Positions 28,288-37,403 of a stretch of DNA of 64,000 nt are shown piece after piece (the stretch's first letter is position 1; every line of letters begins with the position of its first letter). The stretch spans positions 11,922 through 75,921 of the forward strand of contig JAYSQR010000021.1 of NCBI GenBank assembly GCA_043721435.1, read 5' to 3'. The notes below the pieces were generated by a model. It saw only the letters and a program-made list of their open reading frames with translations, ran no database searches and was not told the DNA's origin. The position numbers and the translations under genes were made by a program. This stretch comes from VFJL01 sp043721435. GTDB lineage: Bacteria; Pseudomonadota; Gammaproteobacteria; Burkholderiales; Nitrosomonadaceae.

Positions 28288-28316
28288 AAAAAAGGGGGCA
28301 GACAGCCCCCTTTTTT
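28288..28316 (-). terminator. terminator or attenuator between rpsB and tsf
   Basis: GGGGGC and GCCCCC pair around a five-base loop and are flanked by A and T tracts on both sides, so the hairpin can terminate in either direction. Lying 10 bases after the rpsB stop and before tsf, it probably stops part of the transcripts, giving more S2 mRNA than EF-Ts and downstream mRNA. Confidence 0.8.
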
Positions 28317-28325
28317 GTTTGCGGC

Positions 28326-29078
28326 CTACCCAGCGAACCGTTCTGCCGTCATCGCTTCATCCACTTCCACAAATTCATTCTTGATGATTTCGTGAACAAT
28401 CTGACTGCGCCCTTCCAGCACTGCATCGGCCATACCGCGTGCGTACAGGCGTATCGCCTGGCTGGAATCGTCGTTGCCGGGAATTACATAATCCACCCCG
28501 TTGGGATCGTGATTGGTATCTACCACACCCACTACCGGGATACCGAGTTTTTTGGCTTCGGTGATCGCGCCTTTGTGATAACCCACGTCAATCACGAACA
28601 TGGCATCGGGTATGCCTTTCATATCCTTGATGCCGCCCAGGCTGCGATTCAGTTTTTCCAGCTCGCGCTGAATATCTAGTGCTTCTTTCTTGGTAAGCTT
28701 GTCGAGGGTGCCGTCCTGTGTCATTGCTTCCATGTCGTGCAGGCGTTTGACGGACAGTTTCATCGTCTTGAAATTGGTCAGCATCCCGCCCAGCCAGCGC
28801 TGGTCTACGTAGGGAGAGCCGCAGCGCAGCGCTTCCTCGCGCACGATATCGCGCGCCTGGCGCTTGGTGCCGACAAACAGGATATTGCCCTTGTTGGCCG
28901 ATAATTGGCGCGCATACTTTATTGCGTCCTGGTACATTGCCAGGGTTTTTTCCAGATTGATGATGTGTATCTTGTTGCGATGGCCGAAAATATAAGGCGC
29001 CATCTTGGGGTTCCAGAAACGGGTCATGTGTCCGAAATGAACACCCGCTTCCAGCATTTGCCGCATGGTTACTGACAT
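28326..29078 (-). CDS. rpsB: 30S ribosomal protein S2
   Basis: The 250-residue S2 protein starts with MRQMLEAGVHFGH and carries FWNPKMAPYIFGHRNKIHIINLEKT and the zinc-free helix region of the family. AGGAG lies seven bases before the ATG. First gene of the long leftward operon; a good promoter and leader hairpin lie upstream. Confidence 0.98.
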   Translation of the reverse strand: MSVTMRQMLEAGVHFGHMTRFWNPKMAPYIFGHRNKIHIINLEKTLAMYQDAIKYARQLSANKGNILFVGTKRQARDIVREEALRCGSPYVDQRWLGGMLTNFKTMKLSVKRLHDMEAMTQDGTLDKLTKKEALDIQRELEKLNRSLGGIKDMKGIPDAMFVIDVGYHKGAITEAKKLGIPVVGVVDTNHDPNGVDYVIPGNDDSSQAIRLYARGMADAVLEGRSQIVHEIIKNEFVEVDEAMTAERFAG

Positions 29079-29175
29079 GAACTTCTCCTATAGGGTTGAG
29101 CCTCTGCCCGCCATAGTCACTCTCATTTCCTTTATGGAGAGAGCACCCCTGGATTGGCGAGCATGCGAATTTGAC

Positions 29176-29210
29176 CTGGCTGCGGATTTAAAATTGAGCC
29201 GCAGAGCCAG
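29176..29210 (-). promoter_or_regulatory. hairpin in the rpsB leader
   Basis: In the 5' leader of rpsB mRNA, CTGG/CCAG and CTGCGG/CCGCAG can pair with a two-base bulge and an AT-rich loop. It starts about 10 bases after the predicted transcription start. S2 is known to repress its own mRNA through leader structure in enterobacteria; a similar role here is inference. Confidence 0.45.
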
Positions 29211-29221
29211 ATCAGCGCGGG

Positions 29222-29251
29222 ATTATAGCATTTTTGCCGGGACTCGCTCAA
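29222..29251 (-). promoter_or_regulatory. sigma-70 promoter of rpsB
   Basis: On the minus strand TTGAGC (29246-29251) and a perfect TATAAT (29222-29227) are 18 bases apart. Transcription would start near 29215, giving a leader of about 135 bases before the rpsB ATG. Confidence 0.65.
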
Positions 29252-29371
29252 GGCAAAATAGGGCACCACTGCATTCCGCTGCCGCGACAATTTGTCCTGC
29301 CGGAGGGATGCGGGTAAGCTCTCTGCGCTGACGAAGGGTAAATCTTCCAATCCTCGGGTTTCTAAAAACAG

Positions 29372-30568
29372 ATGGCGGAACTCTACGACCTGGTCATCAT
29401 CGGTAGCGGCATCCATGGCGCGGGTATTGCGCAAGCGGCGGCAGCACGGGGCATGTCGGTGATGGTGCTGGAGCAGGCCGGGATTGCGAGCGGCACCTCC
29501 AGCCGCTCCAGCAAACTCATACACGGCGGGCTGCGCTATCTAGAGAGCGGGCAGTTCTCGCTGGTGCGTGAATGCCTGCACGAGCGCGCACTGCTGCTCG
29601 AACTGGCGCCGCAACTGGTCAAACTCAAGCCTTTCTACATCCCGGTATATCGTGATACCACCCGCCGGCCGTGGTTGTTGCACACAGGGTTGAGCCTTTA
29701 TGCACTGCTGGGCGGTCTGCACCCGGCAGTACGTTTTCACCGGGTGCCACCAGGCCTTTGGCAAAACCTGGACGGGCTGGATACCACCCATCTGGAAGCG
29801 GTGTTTCAATACAGCGATGCACAGACCGATGACGCGGCGCTGACCCGTGCGGTGATGTGCTCGGCGCAACAGATGGGCGCACAGCTGAAAATGCCTGCTA
29901 CCTTCACCGGCGCCCGTCTGGGTCAGAATGGCGAACGCGACAACATCATCGAATATCGGCATAACGAGAAAATCGAGACATGTGCGGCGACAGTGCTGGT
30001 GAACGCGGCCGGGCCATGGGTGCAGCAAGTGCTGGGCCGGATCACCCCGGTTCCTGCGCAACTCGGGATTGATCTGGTGCAAGGCACACATATCGTTGTG
30101 TCGGGTACGCTCACGCAGGGAATTTATTATGTGGAAGCGGAAGACAAGCGCGCGGTGTTTGTGATGCCGTGGCAGGGCAACACACTGGTAGGCACCACCG
30201 AGTCAGCCTATCACGGTGACCCGGCAGATGTCAGGCCATTACCGCAGGAGCAGGCTTATTTGCTGCAGACTCTCGTACGTTATTTTCCGCAGCACCGCAG
30301 CGGACAGCCAGTACTCGCAGCGATGGCGGGTTTGCGGGTGCTGCCCTCAAGCGGGAGTGGGACTAAGGGCGGCGCGATGTCCGTCAACGCGCGTTCGCGT
30401 GAAACGGTGCTGCATCCCGATAGGCAGGATCATCCGCGCCTGCTGACAGTCTATGGTGGCAAACTGACAACGTATCGCCTGACTGCCGAGCGGGTAATGG
30501 CATGTCTGGCAGGGGTATTGCCAGTGCGCAAGGTGGTTGCGGACACCCGCCATTTGAAGCTTGATTAA
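29372..30568 (+). CDS. FAD-dependent oxidoreductase, GlpD-like (short form)
   Basis: The 398-residue protein resembles aerobic glycerol-3-phosphate dehydrogenase: FAD motif VIIGSGIHGAGIA at residues 8-20, SSRSSKLIHGGLRYLE near 47, GTTESAYHGDPADV near 270, and YGGKLTTYRLTAERVMA near the end. GlpD proteins are over 500 residues; here the C-terminal helical domain (about 110 residues) is missing, and the stop lies right after the GGKLTTYR block. It may be an enzyme with another substrate. It is divergent from rpsB, and its stop overlaps the stop of the next, convergent gene. Confidence 0.8.
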   Translation: MAELYDLVIIGSGIHGAGIAQAAAARGMSVMVLEQAGIASGTSSRSSKLIHGGLRYLESGQFSLVRECLHERALLLELAPQLVKLKPFYIPVYRDTTRRPWLLHTGLSLYALLGGLHPAVRFHRVPPGLWQNLDGLDTTHLEAVFQYSDAQTDDAALTRAVMCSAQQMGAQLKMPATFTGARLGQNGERDNIIEYRHNEKIETCAATVLVNAAGPWVQQVLGRITPVPAQLGIDLVQGTHIVVSGTLTQGIYYVEAEDKRAVFVMPWQGNTLVGTTESAYHGDPADVRPLPQEQAYLLQTLVRYFPQHRSGQPVLAAMAGLRVLPSSGSGTKGGAMSVNARSRETVLHPDRQDHPRLLTVYGGKLTTYRLTAERVMACLAGVLPVRKVVADTRHLKLD

Positions 30569-30942
30569 ACCAGCATGGGATTTTTGGTCAGCGCGACCAG
30601 CACGATATAAAAGAATACGGCATGGGCCGCAATCCAAGCAGTGATTTTGACTTTACGGGTCTTGCCGCGTTTCAATGCCACCATGCCAAGGCCGATATAG
30701 AGCAGCAGCCCGGCGACTTTGGCGCTGAGCCACGAATTATTTAGCGGGTCCTGCTGTATCGTCATGGCCAGCGCAATGGCGCTGGTCAGCAGCACGGTAT
30801 CGATCACGTGCGGCACGATCTTCACCCAGCGCCGTTGCAGCGCGCTGGAGTCCTGCAGCATCCATACCCCGCGCAGCGTAAACAGCAGGTAGCTGAGACT
30901 CACGCTGACGACATGAATCATTTTTAATGCGGCGTAGCTCAT
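30565..30942 (-). CDS. SirB2-family integral membrane protein
   Basis: The 125-residue protein has four predicted membrane helices, the conserved start YAALKMIHVVSVSLSYLLF, and the WMLQ and VKI-AWIAAHAVFF regions of the SirB2 family. Function unknown. The ATG at 30942 has AGGGAG upstream; the longer frame to 31026 is an overlap with the next gene. Its stop codon overlaps that of the GlpD-like gene. Confidence 0.82.
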   Translation of the reverse strand: MSYAALKMIHVVSVSLSYLLFTLRGVWMLQDSSALQRRWVKIVPHVIDTVLLTSAIALAMTIQQDPLNNSWLSAKVAGLLLYIGLGMVALKRGKTRKVKITAWIAAHAVFFYIVLVALTKNPMLV

Positions 30943-30944
30943 CT

Positions 30945-31427
30945 TCAGCTCCCTGATGGCATCCAGCCGTGACTGCCTGCCACCGCACCGGCTACGGCGA
31001 TTAGGCTCAGGCTCAGCAACACCCAATGCATGCGCTGGATCAGTGCAAAAGTTTTTTCCGGATGACGCTGCGCGCGTTGTTTAAGCTGCCGCTGCAGCAC
31101 CAGCGGCTCCAGCACGAATAGCATCAGGGTGAACACCAGCCACACCAGCACCATGGCGTGCATCCACCAGAAGCGCAGTTCGGCGAAGCGGTTCCAGGCA
31201 TTGAGCAGATGCACCATGTAGAACCCGCTCAAGCCGACGAGCAAAGTGGTGAAGCGCGCTTGCGTAGCAAAGCGGCGTTCGATGTGCTCGAAAAATGTTA
31301 CGCGTTCCGCTGCGGATTTCATTTGCACCACAGCAGGCAACAACACGGTAGTGACCATCGCCACGCCACCGATCCACAGCACCACGCCCAGCACATGCAG
31401 CACCCTGGCAAACACGAATTCATTCAT
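30945..31427 (-). CDS. CopD-like four-helix membrane protein
   Basis: The 160-residue protein has four hydrophobic segments (about residues 5-32, 58-78, 85-110, 130-152) and the RVLHVLGVVLWIGGV pattern shared with CopD/YggA-type copper or haem-related membrane proteins. The histidines near the start of helix one could bind metal. It ends two bases before the SirB2 gene start, so the two are co-transcribed. Function uncertain. Confidence 0.7.
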   Translation of the reverse strand: MNEFVFARVLHVLGVVLWIGGVAMVTTVLLPAVVQMKSAAERVTFFEHIERRFATQARFTTLLVGLSGFYMVHLLNAWNRFAELRFWWMHAMVLVWLVFTLMLFVLEPLVLQRQLKQRAQRHPEKTFALIQRMHWVLLSLSLIAVAGAVAGSHGWMPSGS

Positions 31428-31522
31428 GCAAGCAACCTCGCTGCTTTTGTTGCAATGATACAGGAGTGGTTACAAGAGTGATATTAGCCATGAAACCCGG
31501 AGTTAGCGGGACTGACAGAAGG

Positions 31523-32158
31523 TTATTCCGTCAATTGGTGCTGGGTTGCATAGCGGATCAACTGGGCGTTATTCTGCATGTTCATCTTTTCCATGATACG
31601 GGAACGGTAAGTGCTCACGGTTTTTACGCTTAGCGACAGTTGCTCCGCGATTAATGTCAAAGACACTCCGGCGACGATAAATCTGAGAACATGGAGCTCC
31701 CGATCGGAAAGTGTGGAATGCAATGGTGCCCCCGAAGACGAATCGGGGTTGAACAGCAGTTTCTCGGCCAACTCCGGACTCACGTATTTCCCGCCGTTTG
31801 CCAGGCGGCGGATCACGGTCATGAGCAGATCTGTTGGACTGTCTTTAGTGAGATAGGCAGATGCACCTGCGCGCATTGCCCTGATAGCATATTCGTCTTC
31901 AGGATACATGCTCAACATCAGCACTCGATTTTGTGCATCATGAGCCATTATGCGTCTCAGTACTTCCAGTCCATTCATACCCGGCATGTTGACGTCGAGC
32001 AATGCCACGTCCCACTCGCTATGGCGCATTTTTTCTAGGGCATCAATTCCGTTCACCGCTTCGGCGGCGACCACGATATCCGCTGTTTCACTAAAAAGCC
32101 GCTTCAGGCCGTTCCGCAGAAGGGAATGGTCATCGGCTAGCAGGACCTTGATTATCAT
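31523..32158 (-). CDS. NarL/FixJ-type response regulator
   Basis: Residues 1-120 form a receiver domain (ADDHS, phospho-acceptor Asp in LLDVNMPG, Lys in LTKDSP). Residues 150-205 form a LuxR-type helix-turn-helix (LSDRELHVLRFIVAGVSLTLIAEQL...VKTVSTYR). The start overlaps the stop of the upstream kinase (ATGA), so this kinase is the probable partner. Targets unknown. Confidence 0.93.
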   Translation of the reverse strand: MIIKVLLADDHSLLRNGLKRLFSETADIVVAAEAVNGIDALEKMRHSEWDVALLDVNMPGMNGLEVLRRIMAHDAQNRVLMLSMYPEDEYAIRAMRAGASAYLTKDSPTDLLMTVIRRLANGGKYVSPELAEKLLFNPDSSSGAPLHSTLSDRELHVLRFIVAGVSLTLIAEQLSLSVKTVSTYRSRIMEKMNMQNNAQLIRYATQHQLTE

Positions 32159-33603
32159 GGCCTGTTCTCCATCTGTGCCGACGGTGCAAAGTTAAAGAGC
32201 GGTATCCGCAGTTGCACAGTGCTGCCCTGCGAGGGAGTTCCATTGATTTTCAGCTCGCCATTCAGTTGTTTGGTGCGTTCATACATCCCGGCAATCCCGA
32301 GAGACTTCAGATTTAATAACTGCTGCTTGGTGATGCCTATGCCGTTATCCCTGATTTCGATCGCGATATTGTCATCGGTTTCATCGATCTCGATTTCCAC
32401 GGCTGTCGCATGGGCGTGCCGCGCTATATTGGTGAGGGTTTCCTGAATAATCCTGAAAACATTCGTGTTATGCCTGTCATCTAGGCGGGGAAGACGTGTT
32501 GCGTTCATGGCCAGGCGGCAGCTTATCCCCAGACGCTGCTCGAATTCATGCGCCAACCATTCGATAGCACCACCGAGTCTGAGGTTGTCGAGTACGCTGG
32601 GTCGCAAATTCTGCGAGATTCTGCGCGTGACCCCCAGGGCTTCCCCGGATAATTGGTGTAACAACAGGATTCTCTCATGCATCGGGTTGGCGTCAACTTT
32701 TTTGGCAAGCCAGTCCAGTTCCATTTTCATCACCGTCAGCATACTTCCCAGTTCATCATGAATTTCCCGGGAAATTCTGGTCCTTTCTTCTTCTCTTATG
32801 TTCTGCAAGTGCGTCGTCAGCGTCTGCAATTTCGACATCATCTCGTTGCGCTTCGTCACGTCACGGAAAATGCCGCGCACCGCCGTGGCCTTGCCATCTT
32901 CAAGGTACGCCGTCACGTTGCCTTCCACTGCAATAATGCGCCCATCCTTCGTCAGGAAAGCGGTTTCCACTATCTCGCTGCCTTTATCTGACAGATGCCG
33001 CTGCAGGCACCTGCGGTAGTACTCGTGTTGGTCTGGGTGAATCACATCGAAGATGTTCAGCGCGGTTATTTCTTCCTCGGAGTAACCGAGCATCTCGCGC
33101 CAGGCGCGATTCACAAAAAGGATGCGCCCATCCAGTGCGATGCTCTGGATGAGGTCGCTGGTACCGTCAAACAGGTCGCGGAGTTGCGCCTCGCTTTCGT
33201 ACAATGCCTGCTTCGAACGTTTACGTTCAATGGCATAACGGATGATGCGTGGCAAGACGCCACTCATCACCTTTTCTTTCATCAGATAATCTTGTGCTCC
33301 GGTCTTGAGCGCGCGCAGAGCAAGCGATTCATCGATTCGGTTTGTCAACAGCACGACAGGAACGTTCTCGGCTGCATTGTGAAGCCGGTTAAACGTCTCG
33401 AGACCGTCCGAGTCTGGCAGGCTGAGATCCAGTAACGTTATGTCGAAGTGCTGTAGCTGCAGTTGTTCCAACGCATGGCTCAGTCGCTCGACATGGGTTA
33501 CGGCGAATTGTCCCTCTGCCGCGTGCATCAACTCGTCCTGCACGAACAGTGCGTCTGTCAGGCTGTCTTCGATCAGCAGAACTTGAATTCTGTCAGCATT
33601 CAT
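32155..33603 (-). CDS. receiver-PAS-histidine kinase (HisKA_3, NarX/DesK type)
   Basis: Domains in order: receiver (about 5-120, with EDS and LLDLSLPDSDG), PAS (about 145-265), HisKA_3 dimerisation region with the phospho-His in RISREIHDELGS (about 290), and HATPase (NALT-like NIARHA, GIGI, GIAGMYER) to the end. This type signals to LuxR-type regulators, here the overlapping downstream gene. The N-terminal receiver suggests that it takes phosphate from another kinase, probably encoded upstream in the cluster. No membrane helix, so cytoplasmic. Confidence 0.92.
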   Translation of the reverse strand: MNADRIQVLLIEDSLTDALFVQDELMHAAEGQFAVTHVERLSHALEQLQLQHFDITLLDLSLPDSDGLETFNRLHNAAENVPVVLLTNRIDESLALRALKTGAQDYLMKEKVMSGVLPRIIRYAIERKRSKQALYESEAQLRDLFDGTSDLIQSIALDGRILFVNRAWREMLGYSEEEITALNIFDVIHPDQHEYYRRCLQRHLSDKGSEIVETAFLTKDGRIIAVEGNVTAYLEDGKATAVRGIFRDVTKRNEMMSKLQTLTTHLQNIREEERTRISREIHDELGSMLTVMKMELDWLAKKVDANPMHERILLLHQLSGEALGVTRRISQNLRPSVLDNLRLGGAIEWLAHEFEQRLGISCRLAMNATRLPRLDDRHNTNVFRIIQETLTNIARHAHATAVEIEIDETDDNIAIEIRDNGIGITKQQLLNLKSLGIAGMYERTKQLNGELKINGTPSQGSTVQLRIPLFNFAPSAQMENRP

Positions 33604-33608
33604 AAGTT

Positions 33609-34064
33609 TTAGTGCTCTGTGCGCATTGGTAGAGTAACGAGCCGGGACCAGAAATTCAGCGCTGACTGGATTACCTGGGTGAAGCTATCAAAGTCCACCG
33701 GCTTTCTGATGTAGCAATCGGCATGGCTGTCATAGGCTTTGACGATGTCCTCATGGGAACTCGAGGTCGTCAGGATGATCACCGGGATATTTTTTAGCTT
33801 CACGTCGATTTTGATTTCAGCCAGCACTTCCAGGCCATTCTTTCGGGGCATATTCAAATCCAGCAGAATTATGTCCGGGCAGGGTGACTCGGTATACTTG
33901 CCTTGCTGGTGCAGGAACTCCATGGCTTTGATACCATTTTCGACCACGTGCAGTGTATGGAGCAGCTTGGCGTTGGCGAGCGCTTCCCTGGTCAGCATCA
34001 CGTCGGTCGGGTTGTCCTCGGCCATCAAGATGACGACAGGGCGGTGTTGTCTTTTAAGGCTCAT
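33609..34064 (-). CDS. single-domain response regulator (Rcp1-like)
   Basis: The 151-residue protein is a receiver alone: AEDNPTD near residue 16, phospho-acceptor in LLDLNMPRKNGLEVL, TTSSS and the Lys of YIRKPVDF. It resembles the small regulators next to phytochrome-type kinases. It lies six bases after the upstream kinase and five before the hybrid kinase, so it could shuttle phosphate between the two. Confidence 0.92.
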   Translation of the reverse strand: MSLKRQHRPVVILMAEDNPTDVMLTREALANAKLLHTLHVVENGIKAMEFLHQQGKYTESPCPDIILLDLNMPRKNGLEVLAEIKIDVKLKNIPVIILTTSSSHEDIVKAYDSHADCYIRKPVDFDSFTQVIQSALNFWSRLVTLPMRTEH

Positions 34065-34070
34065 AGAGAG

Positions 34071-35822
34071 TTATCTCTTTTCCGCAATGGTGAAGTAGAA
34101 GGCGGAGCCCTGCTCTGGTTGCGACTCGACCCAAATGCGTCCACCGTGGCACTCGGCTACCTTCTTGCAAATCGCCAAACCGATACCGGTACCCGGATAT
34201 TCTGTTCGGGTGTGCAGGCGCTGAAACACGCGGAAGATACGCTCGGAATACTGCGACTCCATGCCGATACCGTTGTCGGCGACAGAGAATACCCACTCAC
34301 CGGCTTTGAATACCGCGCCGATGCAGATTTCAGGTGGATGCTCCCCACGGAACTTTAGAGCGTTGCTGATCAAGTTCTGGAATATCTGCGTCAGTTGGGA
34401 CGGGATTCCGCCCACCGTGGGCAGCGGTTCACGGGTGATCACTGCGCCGCTCTCTGCAATGGCCACGGTGAGATTTCTCAGCACGTTGTCCAGCAGCGCC
34501 GTGCAATCCACGGGCACGAGGGTTTGGTCGGCGTTGATCTGTGAATAGGTCAGCAGATCGTCAATCAGCATCTGCATCCGCAGGGTGCCGTCCACCGCGT
34601 GGGCGATGTACTCTTCGGTGCGTGCATCGAGCTGGCCCTCTAAACGTTTTTTGAGGAGTTGGACACAACTGGCCACCGCCCGCAGCGGCTCTTGTAAGTC
34701 ATGCGTTGCCACATATGCGAACTGCCCCAACTCGGCATTGGAGCGAGCCAATTCTTTGATCTGCTGCTCCATCAATTGTTCCAGGTGCTTGCGTTGCGTG
34801 ACCTCCGTGCTAATGGCGACATATTGATACGGCCTGCCTGCTGTATCGATAAATGGCACGATGGTAGTGTCCAACCAAAAGAAGGAGCCGTCCTTGGCGC
34901 GATTTTTGATCTCGCCTTTCCAGATGCTTTTCTGCGCAATTGTCGTCCATAGATCCTGGAAAAATTCCTTAGGGTGAAAGCCAGAGTTGAGGATGCGATG
35001 ATCCTGGCCGAGCAATTCTTTATGCGAATACTTGGAGACAGCGCAGAATTTGTCGTTTGCGGAGATAGTTTTTCCGCGTCGGTCGGTAATCGCGACGAGG
35101 GAGTGCGCGTCGATAGCATTCTGAATCAGCTTGACTTGCTCTAGCGAAGATTCGAGTGTATTTACCGCCTGCTTGCGTGCGCTGATATCCATTGTCATGG
35201 CACGGCACTCTTGCTCATTAGCGGAAAGCATGGCTTCGAACTGCACGACCAGTGAAGGCTGGCCCTGTTGCACCAGCGTCAATTCACAGGTTTGTTTGGT
35301 CGAGGTCGTAAAGATCCGCTCGAGGCAGGCGTTGAAGGCGGGTAAGTCGGCTTCGGCAACGAACAGGCTAAAGCGGGCGCCTGGCAGCTGGGTAAGTTCC
35401 CGGCCGAGCTGGGAAGCGCCGGTCAGGTTTGCCTGCACGATCGTGCTGTTGCGCGCGAGAGTGAAATAACCTACGGGAGCAAGGTCGTAGAGATCAGTGT
35501 AGCGCGCCAACCCGGTTGCCAGCCCAGCTTCTGCCTCAGCCTGCAAGCCGCGCTGATACTCCTCGCTCTGTATCTCCAGCTCGATTTGGCGGACTAGCAA
35601 TTCGTGGAGGAGTTGCGCCGTTTCAGTCGGCGCCCCCCACCCAGCTTGTATCTGCTGGCTTCTCGGCTGCTTTTCTGCCTCGCGGTGTGATTTGGCAGCC
35701 TCGATTTCTGTGAGTTGGTTCATATTTTTGTTTGCGTCCTGGGTCACGGCTCTCTCTTGCTTGGTAGTCCCGGCAAAGTCGTCATTTCCATCCGTGCTGC
35801 TTTGCTTCTTTATCTTTTTCAT
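34071..35822 (-). CDS. PAS-PAS histidine kinase
   Basis: The 583-residue protein has a charged N-terminus (1-80) with a coiled-coil stretch, PAS one (about 105-220), PAS two with PAC motif (about 235-350), HisKA with phospho-His in YVATHDLQEPLRAV (about 370), and HATPase with N box NLISNALKFR, DNGIGM and GTGIGLAICKK. No membrane helix is seen. The HDLQEPLR motif is typical of phytochrome-like kinases, but no chromophore domain is present. First gene of the four-gene signalling operon. Confidence 0.92.
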   Translation of the reverse strand: MKKIKKQSSTDGNDDFAGTTKQERAVTQDANKNMNQLTEIEAAKSHREAEKQPRSQQIQAGWGAPTETAQLLHELLVRQIELEIQSEEYQRGLQAEAEAGLATGLARYTDLYDLAPVGYFTLARNSTIVQANLTGASQLGRELTQLPGARFSLFVAEADLPAFNACLERIFTTSTKQTCELTLVQQGQPSLVVQFEAMLSANEQECRAMTMDISARKQAVNTLESSLEQVKLIQNAIDAHSLVAITDRRGKTISANDKFCAVSKYSHKELLGQDHRILNSGFHPKEFFQDLWTTIAQKSIWKGEIKNRAKDGSFFWLDTTIVPFIDTAGRPYQYVAISTEVTQRKHLEQLMEQQIKELARSNAELGQFAYVATHDLQEPLRAVASCVQLLKKRLEGQLDARTEEYIAHAVDGTLRMQMLIDDLLTYSQINADQTLVPVDCTALLDNVLRNLTVAIAESGAVITREPLPTVGGIPSQLTQIFQNLISNALKFRGEHPPEICIGAVFKAGEWVFSVADNGIGMESQYSERIFRVFQRLHTRTEYPGTGIGLAICKKVAECHGGRIWVESQPEQGSAFYFTIAEKR

Positions 35823-36047
35823 GCGGCAGATTACATAACGCGTGTCTTGTTAACGACTCAATCCTGCCTATCTTGAGCGGATTGAATATTATTTTTATCC
35901 GGTTATGGGGGCTATAAGAATTTTCTGACAAGCATTTTTCTCTTTTCCTAACAGATATTCAGCATCTTCCGACAGTTGTTGCCGATATTCGTGGCGTAAC
36001 ATCACCAATCCAAGAGATCTGTATAGCGAATTTCCCGGAGAGAACTC

Positions 36048-37403
36048 ATGTCAATCGAAGCCGACCGTAACTACCTGCTAATGAGCCTCATGTTGCAGAT
36101 TCACAATGTTTTATTGACGCGGCACGCGGATGAGAAAGACATCCTGCGGGAGGTTTGTAGCAAGCTGGCCTCCCACTGGCCTTACCGGATGGCATGGGCA
36201 GGTTATGCCGAAACGGATGGGACCATCAGGGTGATGGCAGCGGAAGGAGAAGCCGTTTCTTTTCTGCCTGAGACAGGTTTACGCTGGGATAGTGCGGCGG
36301 ATGGGGACAATCCGGTGGGCGTATGTATCCGCAGTCGGATGCCCATCCATGTCAGAGTGTCGGCTGTTGAAGAATACAGTGACATCTGGAAGGATTTAAC
36401 AGTCAAAGTGCAAGCCTCTTCCATACTGATACAGCCCTTGTTTGTTGAAGACCGCTGTATCGGTGCGCTGTGTGTGTGTTCCGGTCTGGCGGACAGTTTC
36501 ACCTTTGCTGTAGAGCGCACCCTGCTCGCATTGGCCGTACAACAGATCGGCTTTAGCTTGGGTGTGCAGCGTGAACAGGGTCTAATCAAAGAGATGCAAA
36601 ACCAGATAAGATTGGCCGCGACAGTATTCGATAACGCCCAAGAGGGCATTGTCGTCACCGACGCACAAGGCGCCATCGTTGCCGCCAATCCTGCGCTGAC
36701 TCGTATCACTGGCTACACCCAGGAAGAACTGATCGGCAACACCCCCCGGATTCTCCAGTCCGGGCTTCAGGACAGAGCCTTTTACGCTACCATGTGGCAG
36801 TCAATCACAGAAACGGGAAAGTGGGAAGGAGAAGTCTGGAATAAGCGCAAGGATGGCGACATTTATCCTGAGATATTGAATATTTCGACTGTAAGAGATA
36901 AACAGCAAAAGGTGCAGAATTATATCGGGGTCCTTGCTGACATCAGCCAACAGAAAAAGATGGAAGATCGACTTCATCGAATGGCATTTCATGATGACCT
37001 GACAGGGTTGCCGAACCAGGTGCTGTTCAAGGAACGTCTCGGTTCGGCCATTACCAATGCGCACCGCAATCGGGAGATGCTGGCGGTGCTGTGCGTTGAT
37101 CTTGATCGCTTCAAGCTTGTCAACGGCACACTTGGCCATACAGGCGGGGATGCGCTGCTGCAGGAGGTTGCGCGGCGATTGGCACGGAGCGTTCGGGAAA
37201 ATGATACGGTGGCGCGGCAGGGCGGAGACGAATTTACCATCATCTTGCAATCCTTGAGCTTGCCACAAGACGCTATTGCTGCAGTAAGCAAGATTATGCA
37301 GGTGTTTGAAGCGCCGGTGGTAGTTGGAGAGCAAGAGCTATTCGTCTCAGCTTCTATCGGCATCAGTTTCTACCCTGATGACGGGGCAAACTTGAAACGC
37401 TGA
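36048..37403 (+). CDS. GAF-PAS-GGDEF protein, frameshifted before the end of GGDEF
   Basis: Domains: GAF (about 20-180), PAS (about 190-315), GGDEF (about 320-451) with RQGGDEF and an inhibitory site RxxD five residues before it. The frame stops (TGA 37401-37403) right after GISFYPDDGANL, while the missing end of the domain (ETLMKNAETAMYHAKEQGRN) is read one frame away in the next ORF. Adding one base after TTG (about 37395) would join the two into one GAF-PAS-GGDEF-EAL protein. GGAGAG precedes the ATG. Either a recent inactivation, a sequencing error, or two coupled products. Confidence 0.85.
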   Translation: MSIEADRNYLLMSLMLQIHNVLLTRHADEKDILREVCSKLASHWPYRMAWAGYAETDGTIRVMAAEGEAVSFLPETGLRWDSAADGDNPVGVCIRSRMPIHVRVSAVEEYSDIWKDLTVKVQASSILIQPLFVEDRCIGALCVCSGLADSFTFAVERTLLALAVQQIGFSLGVQREQGLIKEMQNQIRLAATVFDNAQEGIVVTDAQGAIVAANPALTRITGYTQEELIGNTPRILQSGLQDRAFYATMWQSITETGKWEGEVWNKRKDGDIYPEILNISTVRDKQQKVQNYIGVLADISQQKKMEDRLHRMAFHDDLTGLPNQVLFKERLGSAITNAHRNREMLAVLCVDLDRFKLVNGTLGHTGGDALLQEVARRLARSVRENDTVARQGGDEFTIILQSLSLPQDAIAAVSKIMQVFEAPVVVGEQELFVSASIGISFYPDDGANLKR

